Below are positions 8,614 through 17,288 of a stretch of 46,529 nucleotides of DNA, one piece after another; position 1 is the first letter of the stretch; the number at the start of each line of letters is the position of its first letter. Position numbers and translations under genes: made by a program. Source of the DNA: Bacilli bacterium (GTDB taxonomy: Bacteria; Bacillota_I; Bacilli_A; RFN20; CAG-826); the NCBI GenBank assembly GCA_017429285.1, contig JAFRPF010000029.1:1-46529 (forward strand). Direction: 5' to 3'. The notes under the pieces were generated by a model. That model was not told the origin of the DNA, searched no databases, and saw only the letters and a program-made list of their open reading frames with translations.

Positions 8614-10578
8614 CTAATCAAGAGTGACTTCTTTTTCGATCATCTCAATCGTACTTGGGGAACACTTTAAGAAGAAGACGAATGGGATTAAAGTTAATAA
8701 CCAATAATTATTTCTAAATCCGAAATAATAAGCGTATTCACTCTTAAAGAATAAAACATCCATTAAAACGATAATGACAATTAATAAAATATATATCGAA
8801 TTAGAGATCATCATATAACGGTTAGAGAAGATATATCTTAAAGATGGTCCACTGGTGAATCTCTTCTTTAGTAAGTATCTAAGTAAGAATGAGATATAGA
8901 TAAATGAAGCACCGACAAAAGCGACTGTAGATAAAGAATCTGGGAACCAGAACTTCAAATAGATGTTCTTGGGCACCCCATAAACTAAATCATAACTATT
9001 ACTAATCATAATTGAGGCCACTAATAGGCCTAAAGGTAATAAAGATAATAATCTCCAAACAATAATATATTTACCTTTCACAAAATTAGGTTTAAAGAAC
9101 ATGAAGAAATAAATTAAATAATTTAAGACTAATATCTGATAAACGCCACCTGGGATATAGTTATATAAGAAGTCACCAAAGCTATAACCCCAAGCTTGAG
9201 AAACACCCACGATCGCTGTTTCCATACTAGCGATAAATAAATAGATCAAAGAGTTAAATATAATTTGATAGAAAAGAGTCTTCTCTTTCCTAATTGAGGA
9301 AATCATCACAAATTGTTCTAAAAATACTGAACCGATAAATAGATTTCTAAAAATAGATAAAGAAACTTTACTAGTGAAAAAGGCGGGGAAAGAGATTCCA
9401 AAATTACCGAAGAAGGAAATAATTAATAAAATTAAGGCTATATATTTAATCGCATTCGCCGCTAAGAGGAAGAAATTATCCGGTATCACAAAAGGAAGAT
9501 GAATATCTTTGGGTAAATTATTATCTTTTTCTTCTCCTTCAAAACCATCTTTTTGTAAAGGGATAAGATATCTCTTTCTAGTGGCCGCCAGCGTAAAGGC
9601 ACCGATAGATAGACCAATAAAGAAAGTAATAATCGAGGGGAACAAGGAAACTAATCCTCCCATTTGCATGGCAAAATTAACTTTTCTACCCTGTTCACGG
9701 TCCTTTAAGAAATCGCTATAAAAATCTAGAGGTGTTAATAATGTTTCAGAAACTAAATTATCTAGATAATAAATAGCTTCCGCCATCGCATTTTTAAATA
9801 TCGCATGAATATATTCATCATTTAGTTCTAAGTCACCTTTAATAATCCTTTTTAAGTTTTCGACTTTACCAAAGGTTTTATCACCTTTATATATCGCACT
9901 AAAGGAGAAGAAATCATTGGTTTTACTACTACCGAAGTCGAAGAAACAACGATAGGAACTATCCGCTAAAGAACCACCGAATTTGCAGTGGAATCTCGCG
10001 ATCCCTAATTCTGGATAATCCACCATCCCTTTACTGACGGAATAATTGCATTCATTAAAATACAAAATATTTTCTGTTTTATAAAAGGATATCGATACTT
10101 CTTCTGACCCATCGACATGACCTAAATAATAATATTCCGCGTCAGTGATGATATCTCTTCCACTTTTCCCTCTTTCAAAGGCCGCTTTTCTTAAAGCAAT
10201 ATAGGTTTTTCCATAATTAGCGGTACTACTAGAAGTAGAGTTAGTAATTAAAGATGAACCGATAAACATCCCAAAGATAGAAACCACAATTAAGATAATA
10301 GAAGTTATTAAACGTTTCTTTTTTTGATGATGCTTTTCTTTTTTTGGTTTCACTAAGATGGGACCAGGATAGTCCCTATCACCTGTTAAATTAAATTTAT
10401 AATCATAAAATTTTTCAATTTTACCTAATCTCTTTTTACTAGGATGGATATAACCCATCTCAAATAAATACAAAGATAAAGAAGAGATTCCAATCCCTTT
10501 CGCAGCATCTTTTAAAGATAGCCCTTTATCTTGTCTTAATTTCACTAACTGTTGGTTGTAATGATAGATTTGCATCAT
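8614..10578 (-). CDS. XRE-type HTH fused to multi-pass membrane sensor-like protein
   Basis: This is a 654-residue fusion. Residues 10-65 form an XRE/Cro-type helix-turn-helix (LRQDKGLSLKDAAKGIGISS, then an SLYLFEMG recognition region). A basic linker (KKEKHHQKKK) and a membrane helix near residues 90-112 follow. Residues 115-300 are probably extracellular, and the remaining 350 residues contain about nine more helices. It looks like a membrane-embedded transcription factor able to pass an outside or membrane signal to DNA. The start codon sits seven bases after a TATACA box, so the mRNA should be leaderless. The promoter overlaps that of the divergent lipase-like gene, a natural target for its HTH. 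The transporter gene is directly downstream. Confidence 0.75.
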   Translation of the reverse strand: MMQIYHYNQQLVKLRQDKGLSLKDAAKGIGISSLSLYLFEMGYIHPSKKRLGKIEKFYDYKFNLTGDRDYPGPILVKPKKEKHHQKKKRLITSIILIVVSIFGMFIGSSLITNSTSSSTANYGKTYIALRKAAFERGKSGRDIITDAEYYYLGHVDGSEEVSISFYKTENILYFNECNYSVSKGMVDYPELGIARFHCKFGGSLADSSYRCFFDFGSSKTNDFFSFSAIYKGDKTFGKVENLKRIIKGDLELNDEYIHAIFKNAMAEAIYYLDNLVSETLLTPLDFYSDFLKDREQGRKVNFAMQMGGLVSLFPSIITFFIGLSIGAFTLAATRKRYLIPLQKDGFEGEEKDNNLPKDIHLPFVIPDNFFLLAANAIKYIALILLIISFFGNFGISFPAFFTSKVSLSIFRNLFIGSVFLEQFVMISSIRKEKTLFYQIIFNSLIYLFIASMETAIVGVSQAWGYSFGDFLYNYIPGGVYQILVLNYLIYFFMFFKPNFVKGKYIIVWRLLSLLPLGLLVASIMISNSYDLVYGVPKNIYLKFWFPDSLSTVAFVGASFIYISFLLRYLLKKRFTSGPSLRYIFSNRYMMISNSIYILLIVIIVLMDVLFFKSEYAYYFGFRNNYWLLTLIPFVFFLKCSPSTIEMIEKEVTLD

Positions 10579-10583
10579 AAATT

Positions 10584-10593
10584 ATTGTATAAT
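10584..10593. promoter_or_regulatory. Overlapping back-to-back -10 boxes for two leaderless genes
   Basis: The plus strand reads TATAAT at 10588-10593, six bases before the GTG at 10600. The minus strand reads TATACA at 10586-10591, seven bases before the ATG at 10578. Only 21 bases separate the two start codons, so the two polymerase sites cannot be used at once. Confidence 0.6.
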
Positions 10594-10599
10594 TCCGGC

Positions 10600-12384
10600 G
10601 TGAAAACTAAAGCAATTATTTTACTTTTTTTACCAATTTTACTACTAAGTAGTTGTTCTAAATCTTCCTCAATTACTTTTAAGACTATGGATCATGAACT
10701 AGAAACTAGTTATGATGACTCATATTTTTTACTTGATAATAATGTTTATCATCAAGAATTAGCGTTAGTGAGTATCGCTAATGCAATAAGTACGATTAGA
10801 GGTGGAACTGATTATAAAAAGAAAGCTAATAACTTATTAGATTTATGGAAGAAAGAAGGCTTTAAAGATTTCTATATTTCTGATGCCTTTATTAATAAAC
10901 CCACGACGACCTCTATCGGTTATGGAATTAGTAATAAACATGTAACGATAAAGAATGAAGAATTTAATCTCATCGCGATCTCTGTTAGAAGCGGAGAATA
11001 TGAAGCGGAATGGGCAAGTAATGTCACCTTAGGAAGTGAAGGTAACGCTCTAGGATTTGATAACGCTAGTAACGAAGTTAAAGAAGGTATTTATAAATAT
11101 TTAATTGATCATAAGATTTCTGGCCGCACTAAATTATGGCTTAACGGTTTCTCCCGTGGAGCAATCACCGCGAATATGACTAGCGCGAAGATTCTTGATG
11201 ATATCGTGAGAGACAAATTTGTAGAGGGTGTTAAAACCACAAGTAATGACATCTATGCCTATTGCTTTGAACCACCCGCTGGAGCATTAGTCTCTGATGA
11301 AGTCGCTAGAGACACTCTATATAGCTGTATTCATAATGTCATTAATATGAACGATGTTGTCCCGATGCTGGCACCATATGAATGGGGCTTTAAACACTAT
11401 GGACAAGATTATTATTATCCAGATCGTTTAACCGATATTTATTTCGACGCGAGCGAAAGATATAAAATCGTCAGTAATTATCACTTCACCAAAGGCGCTC
11501 ATGACTTTATGGAATATAGTATCGATAACTGGAAGTTCTTTGACCCAGGTCAAGAATATGGTGATAAATTTAATTTACCAAGAGAAACACTTCATCCATC
11601 TTTATCGAGATTCTTTAGATCTTTTATTCAAGAATTAGCGAAAGCTTTACAAGATCGCCCCACTTACGCTAGCCTTGTGCAAAACGGTTTAGTGGAAGTC
11701 TTTAAAGCGATGAATGGTTTAAATCCAGAAATCGGTGATAAGATTATCGATTTAAGTAATATTGTTGATATCTTCTCAACATATACATATGTTAGAAACC
11801 TCATATTAGAAGTCTTACAAGATAATGCGACTGGTTTTTATAACGATATGAGATTTTTGATTTATCAAATCATGGGTTATAACGAAAATAACAAAGAGGC
11901 GATTAGTGAGCTAGTTAATAGCAATATGCCTTTATTAGTCTTATTCGTTCAATCTTTTAAAACGAGAAAAGACCTCGCTTTACAATTATTTAATCGCGAT
12001 AACATGTTAGGTATTATCATCGCTCATACGATGGAATTATGTTATACCTTCTTAAAAAGCGCAGATACTAGATTCTATGGCAAAAAAGCTATCAAACTAA
12101 ATGATGGTAATTACAAGATTATTAAAATCTCTAATCCTAGCTCATTTACTTTATATGAACATCATCTAAAAAAAGATATCTTCACCTATAAAGATAAAAC
12201 GATGGTAAGTGATACCTTATGCGCTGAAAAACTCGCTAACGGAGATATAAATATCTATATCCCCAATAACGGTACTTACTCCTACACTGGTGAATTTGCT
12301 TCTATGGCCTTATATAACACCTCATATAAAGGTATTGAAACAGCTATTAATGAAGCACTACCACCAAGTGGTGATATCAATTAA
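10600..12384 (+). CDS. Secreted lipase/esterase-like lipoprotein
   Basis: The 594-residue lipoprotein starts at GTG 10600 (VKTKAIILLFLPILLLSSC; lipid Cys19). It has the nucleophile-elbow motif NGFSRGA, with the putative catalytic serine near residue 185, in an alpha/beta-hydrolase setting; the HNVINMNDVVPMLAP stretch resembles the region carrying the catalytic Asp in class-3 lipases. It should hydrolyse an ester or lipid outside the cell, but substrate and third catalytic residue are unassigned. GTG was chosen because the signal peptide begins there and a TATAAT ends six bases upstream; upstream in-frame codons would overlap the divergent gene and spoil the signal peptide. The lack of a leader is unusual, since most other lipoprotein genes here have Shine-Dalgarno sites. 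Confidence 0.75.
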   Translation: MKTKAIILLFLPILLLSSCSKSSSITFKTMDHELETSYDDSYFLLDNNVYHQELALVSIANAISTIRGGTDYKKKANNLLDLWKKEGFKDFYISDAFINKPTTTSIGYGISNKHVTIKNEEFNLIAISVRSGEYEAEWASNVTLGSEGNALGFDNASNEVKEGIYKYLIDHKISGRTKLWLNGFSRGAITANMTSAKILDDIVRDKFVEGVKTTSNDIYAYCFEPPAGALVSDEVARDTLYSCIHNVINMNDVVPMLAPYEWGFKHYGQDYYYPDRLTDIYFDASERYKIVSNYHFTKGAHDFMEYSIDNWKFFDPGQEYGDKFNLPRETLHPSLSRFFRSFIQELAKALQDRPTYASLVQNGLVEVFKAMNGLNPEIGDKIIDLSNIVDIFSTYTYVRNLILEVLQDNATGFYNDMRFLIYQIMGYNENNKEAISELVNSNMPLLVLFVQSFKTRKDLALQLFNRDNMLGIIIAHTMELCYTFLKSADTRFYGKKAIKLNDGNYKIIKISNPSSFTLYEHHLKKDIFTYKDKTMVSDTLCAEKLANGDINIYIPNNGTYSYTGEFASMALYNTSYKGIETAINEALPPSGDIN

Positions 12385-12390
12385 ATTAAA

Positions 12391-12410
12391 AATTCCACAA
12401 ATGTGGAATC
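12391..12410. terminator. Bidirectional terminator
   Basis: ATTCCAC (12392-12398) pairs with GTGGAAT (12403-12409) around AAAT. On the minus strand it is followed by TTTTTAATTT, so it best serves the SHOCT gene, but it also ends the lipase-like gene. Confidence 0.7.
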
Positions 12411-12417
12411 TTATTCA

Positions 12418-12894
12418 TTATAGTTCAGCTTTCTTCTTATCGAATTCTTCTTGGGTGATGACTCCACCTTTAAGAAGTCTTTCTAATCTTGCCAATGTTT
12501 CTTCTTTTTCTCTTTCTTTACCAACGGTGAAGACTTTATTATTACTACCATTATTGGTTTCTTTCATGACATAGTCATAACCATATTTGATATACCTCTT
12601 TTTAGTTTTGGTTAAGAAAGAGAATATAAATATTAATATTAATAAGACTAAGATACTTCCAATAATGATTAATGGAATATAGAAAGCCCATAACGGGAAA
12701 TCTTTATCCATCGTATTAGCGAAAACAATAGTCAAAATACCTAACACTACTTCAATAAAGAAGAATGTGGGGAATATAACCACACTGATAATACGAGGGA
12801 TTAAATATAATTTTGGAGAGTTTTCCACTCCTAATAAATATAATTCTTCTTCACTATATTCTTTTTGGCCAATTTTATATTTCTTTTGTTCCAT
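12418..12894 (-). CDS. Two-helix membrane protein with C-terminal SHOCT domain
   Basis: The 158-residue protein has two membrane helices (about residues 32-60 and 70-95), a basic cytosolic segment and a C-terminal SHOCT motif (about residues 132-158; LERLLKGGVITQEEFDKKKA). SHOCT is a short C-terminal helical-hairpin domain thought to aid oligomerisation; it does not define an activity. The N-terminal 25 residues (KYKIGQKEYSEEELYLLG) look like a small soluble cap. It has its own terminator and probably its own promoter. It is related in plan to the SHOCT protein at 15004-15780. Confidence 0.75.
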   Translation of the reverse strand: MEQKKYKIGQKEYSEEELYLLGVENSPKLYLIPRIISVVIFPTFFFIEVVLGILTIVFANTMDKDFPLWAFYIPLIIIGSILVLLILIFIFSFLTKTKKRYIKYGYDYVMKETNNGSNNKVFTVGKEREKEETLARLERLLKGGVITQEEFDKKKAEL

Positions 12895-12971
12895 AGTTAT
12901 ACTCTCCTATATAAATACTACAGTTAGTCTTAATGAAATTATATAGTTTTATAATATGAAACGATAAGTGA

Positions 12972-12977
12972 TATAAT
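12972..12977 (+). promoter_or_regulatory. -10 box of permease gene, short leader
   Basis: The TATAAT ends 13 bases before the ATG at 12991. With a usual start about seven bases after the box, the leader is about six bases and has no Shine-Dalgarno. This rules out a pyrimidine-type or purine riboswitch in the leader. Confidence 0.55.
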
Positions 12978-12990
12978 CTTTTTTGCTTAT

Positions 12991-14373
12991 ATGGAACTAG
13001 CGTATAAAGTTAAGGATAAACCAGAACTTAAAAAAATATTTTTCTTTGCTTTGCAACAATTATTATCGATATTAGCAGGTACTATATCTATACCTTTAAT
13101 TGTCGGTAATGGTTTAAGTCAAAGTGCGGCTTTATTTGGGGCTAGTGTTGGTACATTAACTTATCTAGTAATTACTAAATTTAAAAGCCCGGTATTTTTA
13201 AGTTCTTCTTTTACCTTCTTAGGTTCGATGATGTCCGCATTTGCCGGAGCCGCAAGTGTGGCGATCGGATATGTCGGTATTATCTTTGGAGCCTTAATGA
13301 GTGGACTAGTCTATGTCATATTATCAATCATAGTTCACTTTACTGGTACAGGTTGGGTAGAAAAAATCTTTCCTCCGGTTATTATCGGTCCAGTCGTCGC
13401 TTTAATCGGACTAACATTAGCGCCTAATGCGATTAGAAATCTCACCACTGGTAATGTCTTTGTTGATGGCGTTAGTGTCGCTAATCCTTATCTATGTTTA
13501 GGTATTGGTCTAGTCGCCTTATTAATATCCGTTATCGTATCAATACACGGTAAAGGATTTATCAAATTAGTGCCATTTATCTTTGGTATCATAGGTGGCT
13601 ATATCATCGCCACTATATTTACTCTTATAGGTAATGGAGCGAATATTAACGCTTTAAAAGTCATAGACTTTACTCCCTTATCTCATATTGAATGGTATCC
13701 AAGATTTGCTTTCTTAAAACTAGGTGATGGATTTAAAGATTTAATATCTACAGGTACTGCAGGTAAATATTTCTTATTAATCTTTACATTATATGTCCCG
13801 ATATCTTTCGCCGTATTTTCGGAACATATCGCTGATCATAAAAATCTCTCTAATATTATTGGAACTGACTTATTAAAAAATCCTGGCTTAGATCACACAT
13901 TAATGGGTGATGGTTTAGGATCTATGGTAGGGGCTATCTTCAGTGGCTCCGCTAATACGACATATGGAGAATCCATATCTTGTGTTGCATTTTCTAAAAA
14001 TGCCTCTATTATCACTATCGTAGTTACTTCATTATTAGGTATAGTTATATCCTTTATCGGTCCAGTGATGACTTTCTTTGCCACTATCCCGACTTGTGTA
14101 GTCGGTGGTTTATCAATAGCGCTATATGGATATATCGCCGCCAGTGGATTCAAACTATTAAAACAAGTTAATCTAAGTGATATCCGTAATATATTTATTA
14201 TTTCTTCAATATTTATCGTAGGTATAGGTGGTTTAGCTATCCAAGTTTATTATCTTGAATTCTCACCAGTAGCTTGTGCCTTAGTAATAGGCTTATTAAT
14301 AAACCTTATAACACACACTAAAAAAGATAAAAAAATAGATGAAGATATGGATAATATTTCTAAGAAAGAATAA
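12991..14373 (+). CDS. NCS2 nucleobase permease (uracil/xanthine type)
   Basis: The 460-residue protein is of full NCS2 length with about 14 hydrophobic segments. Family features visible are QQLLSILAGTISIPLIVGNG near residue 24, SSSFTFLGSM near residue 71, and the conserved block FSEHIADHKNLSNIIGTD, then LLGDGLGS-like LMGDGLGSMVG and SANTTYGESIS (about residues 275-335). This block carries the Glu and Asn/Thr positions that contact the base in UraA-type proteins. It should import uracil or a related nucleobase by cation symport. The exact base is not assignable. It stands alone with its own near-leaderless promoter and a strong terminator. Confidence 0.9.
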   Translation: MELAYKVKDKPELKKIFFFALQQLLSILAGTISIPLIVGNGLSQSAALFGASVGTLTYLVITKFKSPVFLSSSFTFLGSMMSAFAGAASVAIGYVGIIFGALMSGLVYVILSIIVHFTGTGWVEKIFPPVIIGPVVALIGLTLAPNAIRNLTTGNVFVDGVSVANPYLCLGIGLVALLISVIVSIHGKGFIKLVPFIFGIIGGYIIATIFTLIGNGANINALKVIDFTPLSHIEWYPRFAFLKLGDGFKDLISTGTAGKYFLLIFTLYVPISFAVFSEHIADHKNLSNIIGTDLLKNPGLDHTLMGDGLGSMVGAIFSGSANTTYGESISCVAFSKNASIITIVVTSLLGIVISFIGPVMTFFATIPTCVVGGLSIALYGYIAASGFKLLKQVNLSDIRNIFIISSIFIVGIGGLAIQVYYLEFSPVACALVIGLLINLITHTKKDKKIDEDMDNISKKE

Positions 14374-14375
14374 TA

Positions 14376-14413
14376 AAAAAGATTCCACTAAAAATTCTCC
14401 ATGGAATCTTTTT
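14376..14413. terminator. Bidirectional terminator
   Basis: AAAAAGATTCCA (14376-14387) pairs perfectly with TGGAATCTTTTT (14402-14413) around a 14-base loop. It separates the permease gene from the convergent operon that ends at 14428. Confidence 0.9.
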
Positions 14414-14427
14414 AATTTATTAATAAA

Positions 14428-14976
14428 TTATTTGTTTTCTAAAAGCATTTTTTCAGCTTCATCAAGCAATCTCTTTTTTTCCTTTTCTAGAGATTCATTT
14501 TCTTTACAATCCATAGCTACTATAAATGCTCCAGTTACAATAATTGCGATAAGCCCACCAATGGCTAATAAATCGAAAATTAACAATGTCGATCCAACGC
14601 TAGAATCTCCTTCAGAAAACATTACACCACTAACAATTGATAAGGCCAAAATAGCAATAGATAAAAACACCATCGCGGTAACTCTTCCACCACCAAAATG
14701 ATTTGGTCTTAAAATTAAACTTTCATATTCGTTTTCTATAGAATTAAGCTTCAATCCCAATTCTGGATCAATAATTCTGCTCACTGTTAATTCGTAAGAG
14801 CATTTTTCAATCAATTCACTTTCAGTAAGTTTTTCATTTGGTGGTAGCGTGTTACCAAATCTATTAAGTAGTCTTTTTGATGATAATTCCCAACCAAACT
14901 TTTTTAATAATTTAAGATATTCCATTTCTGTACCATAACGGCAAACAACGGTTTTTGTTTGAACTTGCTTTTCCAT
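14428..14976 (-). CDS. Two-helix membrane protein with charged flanks
   Basis: The 182-residue protein has about 95 soluble N-terminal residues with alternating charge, two adjacent membrane helices (about residues 101-155) and a Glu/Lys coiled-coil-like tail (EKEKKRLLDEAEKMLLENK). I do not recognise a family. An AAGGGGA site lies just upstream of the ATG. It is the last gene of the minus-strand run that starts at 20925, 27 bases after the SHOCT protein, and may be part of the same transcript or a separate pair with its neighbour. Confidence 0.7.
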   Translation of the reverse strand: MEKQVQTKTVVCRYGTEMEYLKLLKKFGWELSSKRLLNRFGNTLPPNEKLTESELIEKCSYELTVSRIIDPELGLKLNSIENEYESLILRPNHFGGGRVTAMVFLSIAILALSIVSGVMFSEGDSSVGSTLLIFDLLAIGGLIAIIVTGAFIVAMDCKENESLEKEKKRLLDEAEKMLLENK

Positions 14977-15003
14977 AATGTCCCCTTAAAGCTTCAATTA
15001 GAT

Positions 15004-15780
15004 TTATAACTTATCTATATATTTTTTTCTTTTTTCTTCGTATTCTTCTGCGGTAATTACACCTTCATCATATAACTTCTTAAGATTATGAAGTTGAGTG
15101 GCTGCATCGCCACTGTTGTTCGAAACATTTGTAATAGTTGTATTTTGGTTAACCGAATAAGAGTGGTGCCCGTTAATACCATATGAATTTATATATTCTA
15201 ACAATGCTGACAAACAACCAGACAACATTATGACGGTACCTGCAATTTCTAAACCACCAGTGGTATTGCTCATCGCAAAAAAAGCTAAAACACAGCAAAC
15301 GATTAAGCACCCAATTCCAGCAGCAAATACAGAACAAGCTTTATCCTCGTTAAATAACGATTTGTAAAGAAAAAGGCCAATTGTGAATAAAAAGAAGGCA
15401 AGAAATAAGAATACTAGTTTAGCAATGCCTAAAGCGGGCATATTTACAGATTCATCAAAAGTTCTTAATAAAGCGTAAGCTAAAAAAGTATCAATTATTA
15501 GAAATAAAGTATAAATAGTAAATGTTGCGGTAGTTGAAAAATAAATCGCTTTAGATTCAGAAGATTTAAATATCATCCCTAACGTAACTGTACAACTTGC
15601 CATAAGTAAGATTGATGATATTAATTCAAAGACAAGGATGCCGTTAAAATAGTTGCTGATTTGTTGCGAATAACTACTGGTAGTACTTAAAGCTTTTATT
15701 ACTATAATTGCTTGCAATAAAGCAAACACAAGGACAAGGAAAGCTGTGATACCACCAAACAGCTGAGCATTCTTTTTCAT
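15004..15780 (-). CDS. Multi-pass membrane protein with C-terminal SHOCT domain
   Basis: The 258-residue protein has about six membrane helices followed by an Asn/Thr/Ser-rich linker and a C-terminal SHOCT motif (LKKLYDEGVITAEEYEEKRK, about the last 30 residues). I chose ATG 15780 because GAGGTG stands seven bases upstream; the in-frame codon at 15795 is a TTG that overlaps that site. The function is unknown. It lies 88 bases downstream of the SRA-Nudix-DUF3883 gene, on the same strand, so membership of that operon is possible but not shown. Confidence 0.75.
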   Translation of the reverse strand: MKKNAQLFGGITAFLVLVFALLQAIIVIKALSTTSSYSQQISNYFNGILVFELISSILLMASCTVTLGMIFKSSESKAIYFSTTATFTIYTLFLIIDTFLAYALLRTFDESVNMPALGIAKLVFLFLAFFLFTIGLFLYKSLFNEDKACSVFAAGIGCLIVCCVLAFFAMSNTTGGLEIAGTVIMLSGCLSALLEYINSYGINGHHSYSVNQNTTITNVSNNSGDAATQLHNLKKLYDEGVITAEEYEEKRKKYIDKL

Positions 15781-15868
15781 GGTTAAACACCTCAATTATA
15801 AAATTATTAAGTTACTTATATTATAAAGTTTTACATTAAGTAAAACCAGTAATCTTTTAGAGCTTATT

Positions 15869-17251
15869 CTATTCAGCCACCCTAATTCTAACTCTATATG
15901 TCATTGGGGATAGATAGTTATTTCTGAAGAAGTCGTATTTATTAACTTCATGCAGTTTATAACTTCTACCCGATTTAATTAAACAATATATCTTATGATG
16001 CGTATCTGTTTTAAATTTATTTAATTCGTTTTCACTAATGAAAAATTCAATATATTTGCCAACAATCTTTGCGGATTTTACTTCAATGTGAATCTCCACA
16101 AAGCTTCCATCTTCATTGATATCGTATGATTTAACATCATATCCAGCGGCAGAATTATCTTTTGAAATCTGTGTAACCAGCTCAGCTAATTCTGGGTGTC
16201 CTAAATTGTTTAATTTATCTCTTTCATAATGAAGAACAGCTAATTCTGCATTTTCTCCAGATTTTTGCTTGGATTTTTGAGATTTCTCATAGTCTTGGAC
16301 TGCTCTGACAAGTTCCTTGTTGTTTGTTTTTACCGCCTCAGCTTCAAAATAATCAAATTCAAGAGGCGCTCCATCAATTCTCTTTGGAAGAGAATCTAAG
16401 TATGTTTCCACTATTGGTTTATCAGCTTCTGCCCAATCTAGTTTTTCTATTTCCTCAGGTTTGGTCCATTTTAACGCCTGATGTTCAGTGTCATTTATTT
16501 CTCCTGAAACAAACTTACACTTGTAGACTTTTAAGTTAATGTTCCTATCTGGATATTCGTTATAATTTTCGTCAATAAGTTCTTCAACTTCTATATTGAT
16601 ATTAAGTTCTTCTTTAATCTCTCTAACCAAAGCTTGTTGATCAGTTTCACCTTTTTCAATCTTCCCACCAGGAAATTCCCATTTGCCAATTAGCGAACCA
16701 TACCCTCTCTGAGCGCATAATAATTCACCATTATCATTAATGATTGCTGCTCCAACAACTTGTATAATAGGCTTTTCAATCGGTGTTATTCCACCAGTAA
16801 CGATATGACTCATCTCATATTCAGTTAATCTGCGTACAGAAGCAACCTGCATCATTGGAAATTTTATAACTTTACGCATATTACCTGCTGTATCTTTTTC
16901 ATCAGCAAAATAAGGTTTATCTACTAATTCAACAACTCCAAAATAGGTATATTCAGTGGGTTTGAATCTAACAAACAAATGGATATTTCTTCCTTTTTCC
17001 TTGGCTTCAAGAATAGCTTTGTTTCCCTTCCACATTTTTTGATCGCCAATCTGACCTTCTCCTGTATAGTACATAACATCGCCATCAAAAAGTTTGTCAT
17101 CATAAATGCGATTCCCTGTGTGTTTGGAAGTTATAACTATTGTGTTGGTTCTTTTACAAATATTAATACCACCTTGGAAAGCGCCTTTAAAGGCAGACAT
17201 CAAATCGTCTCTTTTATATTTTTCGCCTAATTTAAAATCTGAGATATCCAT
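15869..17251 (-). CDS. SRA-like reader + Nudix hydrolase + DUF3883 fusion
   Basis: The 460-residue protein has three modules. Residues 1-140 resemble the SRA/EVE-like reader domain attached to McrA-type HNH nucleases (IYDDKLFDGDVMYYTGEGQI, then KGRNIHLFVRF). Residues 163-290 are a Nudix hydrolase with a near-complete Nudix box from G196 to I218 (E202, R210, E211, E214, E215; Asn replaces the late Gly), MutT-like in its KWEFPGGKIE lead. Residues 345-460 match DUF3883 (GYDVKSYD, then IHIEVKSAK), a domain with a PD-(D/E)XK-like core found in restriction-like proteins. It may recognise unusual bases in DNA and hydrolyse modified nucleotides. Its gene is fourth to fifth in the run, 37 bases after the DUF2075 gene; no Shine-Dalgarno is visible. 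Confidence 0.8.
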   Translation of the reverse strand: MDISDFKLGEKYKRDDLMSAFKGAFQGGINICKRTNTIVITSKHTGNRIYDDKLFDGDVMYYTGEGQIGDQKMWKGNKAILEAKEKGRNIHLFVRFKPTEYTYFGVVELVDKPYFADEKDTAGNMRKVIKFPMMQVASVRRLTEYEMSHIVTGGITPIEKPIIQVVGAAIINDNGELLCAQRGYGSLIGKWEFPGGKIEKGETDQQALVREIKEELNINIEVEELIDENYNEYPDRNINLKVYKCKFVSGEINDTEHQALKWTKPEEIEKLDWAEADKPIVETYLDSLPKRIDGAPLEFDYFEAEAVKTNNKELVRAVQDYEKSQKSKQKSGENAELAVLHYERDKLNNLGHPELAELVTQISKDNSAAGYDVKSYDINEDGSFVEIHIEVKSAKIVGKYIEFFISENELNKFKTDTHHKIYCLIKSGRSYKLHEVNKYDFFRNNYLSPMTYRVRIRVAE

Positions 17252-17288
17252 ATTTAGCAGCTTAGCAGCTAAAAGATCTCAGATCAAA

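Noticed and set aside
10552..10599. Longer N-terminus of the lipase-like lipoprotein
   Set aside because: The first codon is TTG, the extension overlaps the divergent gene and would mask the lipoprotein signal peptide that starts at GTG 10600.
12894..12990. Riboswitch for the nucleobase permease
   Set aside because: The predicted leader is only about six bases, so there is no room for one.
17252..17288. Palindromes GATCTCAGATC and TTAGCAGC repeats as an operator
   Set aside because: The gap is inside a likely operon and the dyads are short; chance is a sufficient explanation.
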